Assembly: GCA_036567785.1 (NCBI GenBank)
Contig: DATCTV010000060.1
Location: 62,001-126,000 of the forward strand
Length of the DNA stretch: 64,000 nucleotides
Direction of reading: 5' to 3'
From: Desulfomonilia bacterium
Lineage (GTDB): Bacteria > Desulfobacterota > Desulfomonilia > UBA1062
The notes below the pieces were generated by a model that ran no database searches, was not told where the DNA came from, and saw nothing but the letters and a program-made list of their open reading frames with translations. Shown here one piece after another: positions 36,693 through 46,304 of the stretch. Position 1 is the first letter of the stretch, and each line of letters opens with the position of its first letter. The position numbers were made by a program, and so were the translations under genes.

Positions 36693-38169
36693 CGATTGGG
36701 CTCCGTTCAATGATTGTTTTATATCCCTTATATGCCGTTTCCCATTCATCCCTGTTATCTGATGCATTATATTTTTCTGTTTCGAATGAAAGGGAAACTA
36801 TTTCCCGGAGTTCATCAATTGAGCTTATTCCGCCCAGAGCAGACGCCTGCATGAGAAGGTTTCCTATTGCAGTCGCTTCCATAGGCCCGGCAATAACTTG
36901 AATGCCTGTTGCATCTGCTGTAAACTGGTTCAAAAGGGTATTTCTGCTCCCACCGCCTATTATGTGAATCCTGTTAATATCAGAATCATAAAGATCACGA
37001 AGCTGTTCGAGAACGAGCCTGTACTTAAGTGCAAGACCCTCGAGTATTGATCTTGTAACCTCTCCCCTTGTCTGCGGGACAGGCTGGTGTGTTTTCCTGC
37101 AATAATTCACAATAGCCACGGGCATATCGGCAGGGGTTCTGAATCCTCTGTAATCAGGATCAATAAATGCGGAAAAGCCCCTTGCCGATTCCGCTTCCCT
37201 GATCAGTTCATCATAAGAAGGAGTTGACCCTTTTAATCCCCATACCCTCCTGCATTCCTGAAGAAGCCACATGCCTGAAATATTCTTAAGAACCCTCCAA
37301 CGGCCCTGTACTCCTCCCTCATTGGTAAAATTTGACATGAAAGATTCATCATTTATCACCGGATGGTCTGTCTCGACACCCATAAGCGACCATGTGCCTG
37401 AACTGATATATGACCAATCCCGCCCACATGACGGAACCGCAGCAACTGCCGAGGCGGTATCATGCGAGGCAACAGCAATGACCGGAACTTCTCTCATGCC
37501 GGTCTCTTTCGAAATTTCGGATGATAGATTTCCAAGAATTGACCCCGGTTTTACTATTTCCTGAAACAGAGATGGCTTTATTCCGAGCGCCGAAACAAGG
37601 ACCATGTCCCAATCCATCAATGTCGGATTGAAAACTTGAGATGTGGTGGCAACAGTGAATTCCGTCTTTTTGATTCCGCATAAGAAAAAATTCAATATGT
37701 CCGGGATGAATAAAACAGCATTGGCAATATCAAGTATCGGAGATTTGTCTCTAAACATGGATTCTAGCTGGAAAAGTGAATTAAAATCCATGAATTGAAT
37801 GCCAGTTCTTTTATATAGTTCCTCTTTGGTGATCTTTTTGAAAAAGGAATCCGCAGCACCTTCAGTACGTTTGTCCCGATAGGAAAACGGCAGACCAATA
37901 AGCTGTCCGTTCAGGTCAATCAGTCCGAAATCGACCCCCCATGTGTCAATGCCGATTGAATCAGGAACTGTTTTTCTGGCACACAGATGCAGGGCCTTTT
38001 TGATTTCTTCAAAAATCCTGTAAATATTCCAGTGCAGCCGGCCATTTACATTAAGCACGCCGGTTGGAAAACGATGAATTTCTTCGATATTCAGTTTTTT
38101 CTCTTCGAGCCTTCCAAGTATGGCCCTTCCGCTGTCTGCTCCCAGATCTATTGCAAGATGAACTGACAT
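36685..38169 (-). CDS. rhaB: Rhamnulokinase
   Basis: Phosphorylates L-rhamnulose at C1; FGGY kinase family, about 494 residues. N-terminal DLGADSGRAI phosphate loop, GIDTWGVDFG, and the FGGY C-terminal part HIIGGGSRNTLLNQF. The start at 38169 follows AAGGA at good distance; the frame runs further up without family similarity. Second enzyme of the rhamnose operon, 13 bases after rhaD. Confidence 0.95.
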   Translation of the reverse strand: MSVHLAIDLGADSGRAILGRLEEKKLNIEEIHRFPTGVLNVNGRLHWNIYRIFEEIKKALHLCARKTVPDSIGIDTWGVDFGLIDLNGQLIGLPFSYRDKRTEGAADSFFKKITKEELYKRTGIQFMDFNSLFQLESMFRDKSPILDIANAVLFIPDILNFFLCGIKKTEFTVATTSQVFNPTLMDWDMVLVSALGIKPSLFQEIVKPGSILGNLSSEISKETGMREVPVIAVASHDTASAVAAVPSCGRDWSYISSGTWSLMGVETDHPVINDESFMSNFTNEGGVQGRWRVLKNISGMWLLQECRRVWGLKGSTPSYDELIREAESARGFSAFIDPDYRGFRTPADMPVAIVNYCRKTHQPVPQTRGEVTRSILEGLALKYRLVLEQLRDLYDSDINRIHIIGGGSRNTLLNQFTADATGIQVIAGPMEATAIGNLLMQASALGGISSIDELREIVSLSFETEKYNASDNRDEWETAYKGYKTIIERSPIDE

Positions 38170-38182
38170 GATAACATTGTCC

Positions 38183-39007
38183 TTAACATGACAGATTGAA
38201 AGCATGTTTCAGTTCTGCGAGTTCGGTTTCGGACAGGCCTTCAGGCGTCTCTCCGGCATTAAGGCAGGCAAGCAGCACCTGTGCACCTTTATTCAATATG
38301 TCAATTGTATCGAACCCGCTTACCGGACTATCCGAAACCGCCAGACAGCCATGCTTCTGCCAGATGACAATCCTGAAACCCTTCATGATCTTTTCAAGTG
38401 TTGATTCGGCAAGCTTTTCGGATCCCGGAAGGGCATAGTCCACGAGTCCGGCACCTTTCGGTATCACGACCTTAACCTCCGGCAGCATGCCATGAAGCAT
38501 TGAATTAAATACGTCTTCACTCCAGAACCTCTTCATATGCGAGAGCGCCACCAGCTCTGCAGGATGTGTATGAATAACCACTTTGTAATTCGAATTAATT
38601 TTCCTGAAATGATCATGAAGCAGCAGGTGCGTCGCCAGTTCCGAAGTGGGCCTTATATTCTTATTGAATCTGCACTCATCGATGATGGAGTATGTTGAAC
38701 CATCCTGAGATATCTGTATCAAACACATCCCGCTCTCAGGGTCTTTGGAAATATCCCTGAACCTGCAACCTGATCCGGTTATTAATAATCTCCTTCCTTT
38801 AAGGTTGGCATATCCTTCAGTACGCAGTGCTATATTCAAATCATGATTGTTTTTCTCGTCTAAAGGCATACTGATATCAGTCACATCAATAGAAAGATTC
38901 CCTGCATTTGCCTCTGCCCAGCCTTTATGCCAGAGCATTGCTGCTACATCTTTTACCTGATGGACAATTGCTTCCAGGGACTTATTTATACTTTTGTGAT
39001 TTTTCAT
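38183..39007 (-). CDS. rhaD: Rhamnulose-1-phosphate aldolase
   Basis: A class II aldolase splitting L-rhamnulose-1-P into dihydroxyacetone phosphate and L-lactaldehyde. About 274 residues; ANAGNLSID loop, zinc ligands in HTHPAEL, and a third in WQKHGCLA. AGGAG six bases before the ATG at 39007. Lactaldehyde metabolism is not encoded in the window. Confidence 0.94.
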   Translation of the reverse strand: MKNHKSINKSLEAIVHQVKDVAAMLWHKGWAEANAGNLSIDVTDISMPLDEKNNHDLNIALRTEGYANLKGRRLLITGSGCRFRDISKDPESGMCLIQISQDGSTYSIIDECRFNKNIRPTSELATHLLLHDHFRKINSNYKVVIHTHPAELVALSHMKRFWSEDVFNSMLHGMLPEVKVVIPKGAGLVDYALPGSEKLAESTLEKIMKGFRIVIWQKHGCLAVSDSPVSGFDTIDILNKGAQVLLACLNAGETPEGLSETELAELKHAFNLSC

Positions 39008-39055
39008 ACCATCTCCTGTTTTTGTTTCAGGCATTAATGATTATCCGATAATGTC

Positions 39056-39322
39056 TTATTCAGCTGTTTTTTCAGGTATTGCTTCTGTTTTATTTTCATT
39101 ACATAAGTTGCTGCCGGCCAGTTCGAGCGCCTCGATTATAAGCCTGTTGCGTTCCTGCCAGACGGTATTCTTATCGTAGATTACAATTATTTTATCATCC
39201 AGACGGCATACCCCGCCTCTGCGGTTTATTTTGTCCTCAATGATAAAAAGCCCTGCCGTCTGAGCTTCATCGAGGAGTTTTTTATTCAGTTCTTTATAGT
39301 ATTTCTCGCTATGCATGATCAT
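39056..39322 (-). CDS. Small protein of unknown function
   Basis: An 88-residue charged protein without recognised domain; a helical N-terminal part, a short beta-rich middle (GGVCRLDDKIIVIYDK) and a helix QERNRLIIEALELAG. Its ATG overlaps the stop of the cupin gene (ATGA), so it is a real coupled gene between the cupin and rhaD. A role in the rhamnose operon is not evident. Confidence 0.65.
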   Translation of the reverse strand: MIMHSEKYYKELNKKLLDEAQTAGLFIIEDKINRRGGVCRLDDKIIVIYDKNTVWQERNRLIIEALELAGSNLCNENKTEAIPEKTAE

Positions 39323-40077
39323 GCCCTCCCAAAATCATCCTCCAGTCTTACAATATCATCCTCACCAAAGTAATCACCCATCTGGATTTCAATGAATATA
39401 AGCGGGGAATCACCCGGATTTGCAATACGATGAGCAGCCCCTTTCATTATATCGATTGATTCACCTTCTCCAAGATCATAATTATTGTTGTTAAGGGTGA
39501 CGACTCCCCTGCCTGATACTATTATCCAGTGCTCGGATCTCCTTTTATGAGACTGGAGACTGAGTCTTTTTCCGGGATTCACCGTAATTCTCTTTACCTT
39601 GTGATCATCTTTATCTGAAATAATCTCGTAAAAGCCCCAGGGCCTTCTGTCAATTGTTGCCGTTTCTTTTTTGATATTCTCATAAATTCCATAATATGAT
39701 TCAGTTATATCCGGACTGCTTACAGGAAACGTCCTGTCCAATATTTCATTTGGAACAATAGACATATCTGCGGATGCAAAATAGCATTTCCTGCATGATG
39801 TTTTTATAATCTGCAGATCATCATCACTCAGGGAAGTACTTAAGACAGTAAGAAGAGGTATTTTTATCCAGGGATTAAAAACAAGAGGAATTGTCCCTGA
39901 TTCATTATGTATAATATCACAGTCGGTTTCATAAATGAATCTGGAAAGCTCCATTATATCAATTGGTTCCAGATGATCACGTGTTATATAACTTATTGTA
40001 TCGCAGCCTCTGCTTTTAAGGCTTTCGATAAGGTTTTCATGCTGCGTATCTTCTTTGATAAGAAAACCTATCTTCAT
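39319..40077 (-). CDS. Cupin protein, ManC/type II mannose-6-phosphate isomerase-like C-terminus
   Basis: A 252-residue protein. The C-terminal 110 residues match the cupin half of mannose-1-P guanylyltransferase/mannose-6-P isomerase fusions: RPWGFYEI, LSLQSHKRRSEHWIIV, EGESIDIMKGAAHRI, VRLEDDFGR. The N-terminal 130 residues are not the guanylyltransferase but an alpha/beta segment without known motif. First gene of the rhamnose operon; a sugar or sugar-phosphate isomerase role is plausible but not shown. Confidence 0.8.
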   Translation of the reverse strand: MKIGFLIKEDTQHENLIESLKSRGCDTISYITRDHLEPIDIMELSRFIYETDCDIIHNESGTIPLVFNPWIKIPLLTVLSTSLSDDDLQIIKTSCRKCYFASADMSIVPNEILDRTFPVSSPDITESYYGIYENIKKETATIDRRPWGFYEIISDKDDHKVKRITVNPGKRLSLQSHKRRSEHWIIVSGRGVVTLNNNNYDLGEGESIDIMKGAAHRIANPGDSPLIFIEIQMGDYFGEDDIVRLEDDFGRA

Positions 40078-40128
40078 GCAATAACACCCCTTTAATGGAG
40101 GTATACTTGGTGATTATAAGAAGGCAAG

Positions 40129-40161
40129 AAAAAAATAGGGGTGCCAGAGGTACCCCTATTT
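40129..40161 (-). terminator. Intrinsic terminator after the membrane oxidoreductase gene
   Basis: On the minus strand AAATAGGGGT continues through ACC, loop TCT, GGC to ACCCCTATTT, followed by a seven-U run. A 13-pair stem with one wobble. Ends the oxidoreductase transcript before the rhamnose operon promoter region. Confidence 0.85.
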
Positions 40162-40183
40162 CCAATCCGATAGTCTTTAGTGC

Positions 40184-42337
40184 CTACTCGAGTCCAGCCG
40201 CCTTAACTACCAGTTCGGCAATATCATAGCTCTGAAGTTTTTCTTCAAATCCGAGCTCTTTGATACCGTCTGAAATCATTGTGAGGCAGAATGGACATGC
40301 GGTACAGACAGTTTTTGCTCCGGTGGCAAGAGCTTCCTGTGTTCTCTTCTGGTTAATACGTGTTCCAAGATGCTCTTCCATCCACATTCTGCCGCCGCCT
40401 GCGCCGCAGCAGAAGCTCTTGGCATGATGGCTGGCCATCTCCACCAGAGAACCGCTCTTAAGAGATGTCAGAATATTTCTTGGCTGCTCATATACCTTGT
40501 TGTAGCGTCCGAGATAGCATGAGTCATGAAGTGTAATGTTACCAAGGCCTTCGATCTTTCTGGTCATCTTGATCTTGCCGCTCTTGATAAGGCCGTCAAG
40601 AATCTCAGTATAGTGATAAACCTCGAAATCTCCGCCGAGTTCCTTGTAATCGTGCTTCAGCGTATTGTAGCCGTGAGGACACAGGGTTATGATCTTTTTG
40701 ACATTGTATGCCTTGAAGGTCTCTATATTGGCCATGGCCAGCGCCTGGTAGATGTATTCGTTCCCGATTTTCTTTGCCGAATCGCCGCAGCAGCCTTCTT
40801 CCGTGCCAAGAATCGCATAATCAAGGCCTGCTTCATTGAACAGTTTGGCAAGTGCTATTGTGACCTTCTTGTTTCTCTCGTCAAAAGAACCGGCGCATCC
40901 GATATAGAACAGATACTCGGCTCCTCCCTTTTCAGACATGAGAGGGATGTTCAGCTCTTTTATTGTCCCGTCTCCGAGGGTTATCGACGTGCAGGTTTTT
41001 GTCCAGTCTCCACGGCTGTGTGCCCCGATGCACCACGGGTTGGAATTATTCTCAAAACCCTTGAAGACAACCTGAACTTCAGGCGGAAAATCGGACATCA
41101 TCATAACCAGGTAACGTCTGAGGTCAATGAGCTTCGGGAACTGTGTGATATAAGCAGGACATGCCTCCACGCATGCCATACATGTCGTACATGACCATAA
41201 AGTATCGGGGGATATCGCATCACCGATAAGCTGCGGACCGGTATACTGCTCATCGGGTATCGCCCTCACCTTGCCGTCAGGTCCGATTATAAGTTTGGAT
41301 TTGGCTTCAAGATGCGCCCTCAGGTTCTGTATGACATCCCTCGGCTTGAGCGGTTTGTCTGTCAGGTTCGCTGGACATACCTCAACGCATCTGCCGCAGC
41401 GTACACACGCATCCGTGTCGAATATATCTTTCCATGAATACTCTTCAACATTATGGATGCCGAATGTCTCCGCATTTTCGAACATCTCCGGAGGCATGAT
41501 CTTGATCTGCGGAACAGCAGCATCGGACTTAAGCAGAATGTTTGCCGGAATAGTGAATATATGAAGCAGTTTGGTATATGCAATTACTACAAAGAAAACA
41601 AGTGCGGTAATAAAGTGTACCCACCAGACGAACAGGTGCGTTGATTTAGCTGCCTGTACGCTCATGGCGCTGAATATCAGAGAAAATGCATAGCCAAGAT
41701 AGTTGGCCCATACATAGCCATTCATCGGATCTCCGGGCTGAACCTCTGTTGCCTGAATGCGAAGTCCCTCTACAAGGAATCCGGTTACTATTATGCCGAG
41801 AAGCAGCCAGAGTATCCACTTGTCTTCAGGCTTCTCATCCAGCCATGCGGGTTTCATTATATAGCGACGATAGAGCGCCATGAGAAGGCCTATGATCACC
41901 ATGAGGCCTGCCGTGTCAGTTACCAGTGAATATGCAATATACAAACCGCCTTCCATGAAATGCCAGTGGAATATCGGCTCGATAATATCGACCTGAAGAA
42001 AATCTATTCCGGCCCCTGCAAAGAGAATTACAAAACCCCAGAATATCAGGAAGTGCATTATGCCCTGGAACGGCTCTCTCAATATTTTTTTGTGGCCGAA
42101 AACGTCAACAATAGTATCCCAGATTCTTTTTCCGATATTATTAAGCCTGTCCGTTTCCGAACCGGTCGCTTTCATGGCTATCTTCAGCCTGGTCCAGAAA
42201 CCGCCGACATACATGCCATGAATCATCAGCACAATTGCCACAAGTGCCAGTATGTAGGTAAGCGGCTCAACAATCGGGAATCCGTCTCCCTTAACGTTCC
42301 AGAATATCTCCCTTGTGATACCAGAAGTAGCGCTCAT
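40184..42337 (-). CDS. Membrane Fe-S/heme b oxidoreductase, ETF:quinone type (EMO-like)
   Basis: About 717 residues. The N-terminal 270 residues hold five to six membrane helices like the NarI/DsrM cytochrome b domain. Two 4Fe-4S motifs follow (CVRCGRCVEVCP and CTTCMACVEACP), then two HdrD/GlpC-type CCG domains (EEGCCGDSA, and SFCCGAGGGRMW). This architecture is the one described for ETF-linked membrane oxidoreductases that pass electrons from EtfAB to menaquinone. The start at 42337 has AGGGGG; an in-frame extension to 42394 lacks support. It follows etfBA but a terminator lies between. Confidence 0.9.
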   Translation of the reverse strand: MSATSGITREIFWNVKGDGFPIVEPLTYILALVAIVLMIHGMYVGGFWTRLKIAMKATGSETDRLNNIGKRIWDTIVDVFGHKKILREPFQGIMHFLIFWGFVILFAGAGIDFLQVDIIEPIFHWHFMEGGLYIAYSLVTDTAGLMVIIGLLMALYRRYIMKPAWLDEKPEDKWILWLLLGIIVTGFLVEGLRIQATEVQPGDPMNGYVWANYLGYAFSLIFSAMSVQAAKSTHLFVWWVHFITALVFFVVIAYTKLLHIFTIPANILLKSDAAVPQIKIMPPEMFENAETFGIHNVEEYSWKDIFDTDACVRCGRCVEVCPANLTDKPLKPRDVIQNLRAHLEAKSKLIIGPDGKVRAIPDEQYTGPQLIGDAISPDTLWSCTTCMACVEACPAYITQFPKLIDLRRYLVMMMSDFPPEVQVVFKGFENNSNPWCIGAHSRGDWTKTCTSITLGDGTIKELNIPLMSEKGGAEYLFYIGCAGSFDERNKKVTIALAKLFNEAGLDYAILGTEEGCCGDSAKKIGNEYIYQALAMANIETFKAYNVKKIITLCPHGYNTLKHDYKELGGDFEVYHYTEILDGLIKSGKIKMTRKIEGLGNITLHDSCYLGRYNKVYEQPRNILTSLKSGSLVEMASHHAKSFCCGAGGGRMWMEEHLGTRINQKRTQEALATGAKTVCTACPFCLTMISDGIKELGFEEKLQSYDIAELVVKAAGLE

Positions 42338-42438
42338 ATATCCCCCTATAATACTTTGATAATCTCTGCCTTGTTCCCAAAAACCGGGCCACATGTAATT
42401 AATTTATGATATTGCATGCCGCCCCGTTTCTGCGAAAT

Positions 42439-42468
42439 AAAAAGGACGGGAAAATTCCCGCCCTTTTT
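42439..42468 (-). terminator. Intrinsic terminator between etfA and the oxidoreductase gene
   Basis: On the minus strand AAAAAGGGCGGGA, loop ATTT, TCCCGTCCTTTTT then ATTT. One mismatch in a 13-pair stem, and a clear U-run. It separates etfBA from the downstream oxidoreductase or attenuates it. Confidence 0.8.
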
Positions 42469-42477
42469 AATTGTTGT

Positions 42478-43449
42478 TTAAGCTCCCTTTATTTTCTTTA
42501 CTTCGTTGGTAAGTGCAGGAACAACCTTGAAGAGGTCATCTACAACACCAAAGTCTGCCTTGCTGAATATCGGTGCTTCGGCATCCTTGTTGATTGCCAC
42601 GATAACCTTGGATGTGCCCATACCGGCCAGGTGCTGAATTGCACCGGAGATCCCGCATGCAATATACAGATTCGGACTTACGGTTTTTCCTGTCTGCCCG
42701 ACCTGATAACCATGACCGATCCAACCTGCATCAACTGCGGCACGGGATGCACCGATTGTTGCCGTTGGCCCGAGTGCCTTTGCAAGTTCTCTGAGAATAC
42801 CAAACTCTTCCGGTCCCTTCATACCGCGGCCGCCAGATACTATAATTTCCGCTTCGGTCTGGTCCGGTTCTTTGGTTTCCGCCACCTCAACTGATTTTAC
42901 AACTGCTTTGATTTTGGCGGCATCAAGTGTAACCGCAACATTTTCAATTGCCCCCGCGCCTGCAGCTTCTGCAGCCATAAAAGAATTAGGCCTTACAGAG
43001 ATAACCTGCGGGTCTGCTAGACATTCAACCATTGTATATGCCTTGCCGGCGTATATCGGTCTTTTTGCTACGATTTTACCGCCTTCCAGGCTGAGGTCGA
43101 CTACGTCGGATAAGCAACCTACGCCAAGCCTTGCTGCCAGTGCAGGTGTGAAATCCTTACCCTGTGCAGATGCCGCTATCAGGATAATTGACGGACTGAC
43201 CTTTGCCACAACTGCTGCAACAGCCTGAACATAGGCTTCTGTTGTATAGTTGGCATATTCAGGTGCATCCACAACAAATATTTTATCAGCGCCGTATTTT
43301 GCAAGATTGCCTGCAAGGCCCGCAACACCGGAGCCGACGAGAGCCACTGAAATTTCTCCGCCAAGTGTCTTTGCCTTGCTGGTGATTTCATAACCGGCTT
43401 TCTTGAGTTCGCCTTTCTGAACTTCCGCTACTATTAATATTCCTGCCAT
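42478..43449 (-). CDS. etfA: Electron transfer flavoprotein alpha subunit
   Basis: A 323-residue FAD-binding subunit that carries electrons from acyl-CoA dehydrogenases. The C-terminal FAD motif is complete (GYQVGQTGKTVSPNLYIACGISGAIQH is the region; VAINKDAEAPIF follows). Eighteen bases after etfB, with GGAGG at the start. Standard length. Confidence 0.96.
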   Translation of the reverse strand: MAGILIVAEVQKGELKKAGYEITSKAKTLGGEISVALVGSGVAGLAGNLAKYGADKIFVVDAPEYANYTTEAYVQAVAAVVAKVSPSIILIAASAQGKDFTPALAARLGVGCLSDVVDLSLEGGKIVAKRPIYAGKAYTMVECLADPQVISVRPNSFMAAEAAGAGAIENVAVTLDAAKIKAVVKSVEVAETKEPDQTEAEIIVSGGRGMKGPEEFGILRELAKALGPTATIGASRAAVDAGWIGHGYQVGQTGKTVSPNLYIACGISGAIQHLAGMGTSKVIVAINKDAEAPIFSKADFGVVDDLFKVVPALTNEVKKIKGA

Positions 43450-43467
43450 TGTCCTGTCCTCCTTCCC

Positions 43468-44247
43468 CTAGATGACCTTTGCTTCTTCGCTAAGGGCTTT
43501 AGCAAGTGCTGCTGCCTTAACGTCGGCATCATCACCCTCGATTTTTTTACCGGCCTGGCGGGCGGGCGGAAGGGTCATGTTCTTTATAGCGGTCTTCGCT
43601 GCTGCGCCAACACCAAGATCTGCTGCCGTCTTAACATCAACCGGCTTCTTCTTTGCCTTCATAATGCCGGGTAATGATGCATACCTGGGCTCGTTAAGAC
43701 CCTTCTGTGCCGAGAAAATGGCAGGAAGAGGTACTTCAATAACTGCCTGGCCACCTTCTATTTCCCTTGTTACTATGGCTTTATCTCCTGCTGCTTCGAA
43801 CTTGACAACCATTGTGATGACAGGGAGCCCGAGCATTTCACCGAGGATTGCAGGGACCTGGGCTGCATCATCATCAATGGCCTGTTTGCCGCACCAGATA
43901 GCCTTAACATCTGCCACTCCCTTTATCGCTGCAGCAAGCGCCGATGCTGTAGCATAGGGATCTGCCTTGGCTGCAAAATCGGCATCCTGAATATGAATAC
44001 CGTTGTCAGCACCCATTGCAAGAGCTGTTCTGATGGTCTCGATTGCCCTGTCCGGACCTAGTGATATAATTGTTATAGTACCAGCTCCGGCCTTTTCCTT
44101 CTGTTTAAGGGCCTCTTCCACTGCAAATTCGTCATAGGGATTCATAACCCATTTGACACCGTCCGTAGCAATCCCTGTTCCCGAGCCGTCAATCTTAATC
44201 AAAGTCTCGGTATCAGGTACCTGCTTAATGCATACTACACTGTTCAC
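43468..44247 (-). CDS. etfB: Electron transfer flavoprotein beta subunit
   Basis: A 259-residue partner of EtfA in the AMP/FAD-binding heterodimer. CIKQVPDTETL, MNPYDEFAVEEAL, and the ETFB signature region VTREIEGGQAVIEVPLPA are present. GTG start with AAGGAGG. Lies 39 bases after the dehydrogenase/hydratase gene and probably shares its transcript. Confidence 0.96.
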   Translation of the reverse strand: MNSVVCIKQVPDTETLIKIDGSGTGIATDGVKWVMNPYDEFAVEEALKQKEKAGAGTITIISLGPDRAIETIRTALAMGADNGIHIQDADFAAKADPYATASALAAAIKGVADVKAIWCGKQAIDDDAAQVPAILGEMLGLPVITMVVKFEAAGDKAIVTREIEGGQAVIEVPLPAIFSAQKGLNEPRYASLPGIMKAKKKPVDVKTAADLGVGAAAKTAIKNMTLPPARQAGKKIEGDDADVKAAALAKALSEEAKVI

Positions 44248-44286
44248 ATTAAACCTCCTTACCGTTTATTGGCCTAAAGCCTTGTT

Positions 44287-46266
44287 TTACATATCTCTGA
44301 ATTTTGCAGTGCGTTTTGTCAGGAAGGCATCGACACCTTCCACCGCATCTGCGGAAACTTTAACGCGTGCAAAATTTTCAGCCTCGATCTCACATCCGTC
44401 TTCGAAGGTTTCCTGATATCCATCCATTACAGAGGTCATGGCGGAAGAAACGGCAATCCTTCCTTTCTTTGCTATTATTCTCGCCAGCCCTTTGGCTTCG
44501 TCTATCAACGACGCCAGAGGAACAATCTTATTTACCAGACCTATAGATAATGCCTCCTGGGCATTAACCGGTGAACCTGTAAGAATCATTTCCAGACCTT
44601 TAGCCTTTCCAACGATCCTCGGCAGTCTTTGTGTACCTGCAAAACCCGGAATTATTCCCAGATTTATTTCCGGAAGTCCAAGTTTGGCAGAATCTGCAGC
44701 TATCCTGATATGGCAGGGCATTGCAATTTCAAGTCCTCCTCCTAATGCAAATCCGTTTATGGCGCATATGACAGGTTTATCCGAACCTTCAATTATATTA
44801 GTCATCAACTGTCCGCGTTCAGAGTATTCTTTTGCACCGCCTAATGTCATAATCTGCTGGAATTCCTTTATATCGGCACCAGCCACAAATGCTCTGCCCT
44901 TGCCCGTAAGAACAATCACCCTGACAGATGGGTCCGCTATTGCCTTGAGCATGCAGTTAGAAATGTCATTGATCGTTTTGACGCTTAAAACATTCATCGG
45001 GGGATTTTCTATTGTCACCAATGCAACCCCATCACCGTCCACTTCATATGTGCAATTTACAAAAATGCTTCCGGTCTTTTCAATGCTTTCAATCGAAGAA
45101 GGCAGAGTAAATCTTTCCGGACTGGTTTCAATGGCATACATTTCAGCAATATCAGCTATATTTGACCAGCCTATTACTTCTTCAGCCCAGTGCAGCGGGC
45201 CGTATGCCACTTTGGTCGGGAAATTCGTCCCATAAACCATCCCTGTATCTATGTCATGAGCGCCTGCAACACCCTCTTGAGCTATCAGTAGTGCCTCTCT
45301 TACCTGTACAGCAAGCAGCCTTTCGGGTTCAAAATCCAGACTGTCCGGCGGGTTTTCTTTCCACAATTTCTTTAAATATTTCTCGACCTCGGAGTTAACT
45401 GTCTTGTTGGACTTATCCGAGTAATCATAGAAGCCTTTGCCTGTTTTCTGGCCATACATCTTTTTATCAACAATAATCTTAAGTATGTCCGGAACAGGCG
45501 TTCTTTTTCCGAATGCCTCTTCAAGCGTAACGGAAGCATGCATTGCCACATCCAGCCCAACCAGATCCCAGAGTGTAAAAGGTCCCATAGGCATCCCGAA
45601 TTCAACCATTGCATCGTCAATTTCCTGTATAGTGCCGGAACCGTCCATAAGTGCAAGCAAGGCTTCATTCATGTAGGGAATAAGTATGCGGTTGACTACA
45701 AATCCTGGTGCATTCTTGCATTTGATGGCTATCTTGTCGATCACGGTTGCAAATTTCATCATCTCTTCAAGGGTTTCGGCTGAGGTATTCACATCATATA
45801 TAACCTCAACCAGTTTCATTACATGCGCTGGATTGAAGAAATGAAGCCCGATAAAACGGTCTTTCCTGCTGATCTCTTCTGCTATGTCAGTCAGGCTCAA
45901 TGATGACGTGTTAGAAGCCAGTATGGTTTTTTCAGGACAGATTTTATCAAGTTCAACGAAAATCTGTTTTTTTAATTTGAGGATTTCGGGAACAGCTTCG
46001 ATAACAAGGTCAACATCTTTCATATATTCAAGATCGTATTGAACGCCGCCCTTTAACAGCCCCTGTTTCTTTTCAGCTTTATCAGCAGTCAATTTGCCCT
46101 TGGCAACGAGCTTGTCATAAACGCTTTTCGATAGGTCCACAGCCTTATCGACAAACTTCTGATCAATGTCTTTTACAAAACATTCAATCCCGACCGAAGT
46201 TAGAAGATGGGCAATTGACCCTCCCATTGCCCCTCCGCCGATAACAGCTGCTTTTGTTATGTGCAT
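44287..46266 (-). CDS. 3-hydroxyacyl-CoA dehydrogenase / enoyl-CoA hydratase fusion
   Basis: A 659-residue bifunctional beta-oxidation enzyme with the domain order opposite to FadB: dehydrogenase first. NAD motif GGGAMGG near residue 10, HFFNPAHVMKLVEV at about 140, NAPGFVVNRIL at about 185. The C-terminal crotonase (about 405-655) has AFVAGADIKEF, GGGLEIAM and LPEINLGIIPGFAGT with both catalytic Glu. Substrate could be straight-chain or benzoate-derived acyl-CoA. Next to etfBA, so the oxidation steps and their electron acceptor are co-encoded. Confidence 0.94.
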   Translation of the reverse strand: MHITKAAVIGGGAMGGSIAHLLTSVGIECFVKDIDQKFVDKAVDLSKSVYDKLVAKGKLTADKAEKKQGLLKGGVQYDLEYMKDVDLVIEAVPEILKLKKQIFVELDKICPEKTILASNTSSLSLTDIAEEISRKDRFIGLHFFNPAHVMKLVEVIYDVNTSAETLEEMMKFATVIDKIAIKCKNAPGFVVNRILIPYMNEALLALMDGSGTIQEIDDAMVEFGMPMGPFTLWDLVGLDVAMHASVTLEEAFGKRTPVPDILKIIVDKKMYGQKTGKGFYDYSDKSNKTVNSEVEKYLKKLWKENPPDSLDFEPERLLAVQVREALLIAQEGVAGAHDIDTGMVYGTNFPTKVAYGPLHWAEEVIGWSNIADIAEMYAIETSPERFTLPSSIESIEKTGSIFVNCTYEVDGDGVALVTIENPPMNVLSVKTINDISNCMLKAIADPSVRVIVLTGKGRAFVAGADIKEFQQIMTLGGAKEYSERGQLMTNIIEGSDKPVICAINGFALGGGLEIAMPCHIRIAADSAKLGLPEINLGIIPGFAGTQRLPRIVGKAKGLEMILTGSPVNAQEALSIGLVNKIVPLASLIDEAKGLARIIAKKGRIAVSSAMTSVMDGYQETFEDGCEIEAENFARVKVSADAVEGVDAFLTKRTAKFRDM

Positions 46267-46304
46267 AAATAACTCCTTTATAAAAAACCCTGTTTATTAA
46301 ATAG

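Noticed and set aside
40316-40460. Possible selenocysteine variant of the HdrD-like CCG domain in the membrane oxidoreductase
   Set aside because: The codons at both CCG motifs are Cys (TGC), with no in-frame TGA.
40526-41194. 222-codon plus-strand frame
   Set aside because: Lies wholly opposite the Fe-S domain of the membrane oxidoreductase; shadow frame.
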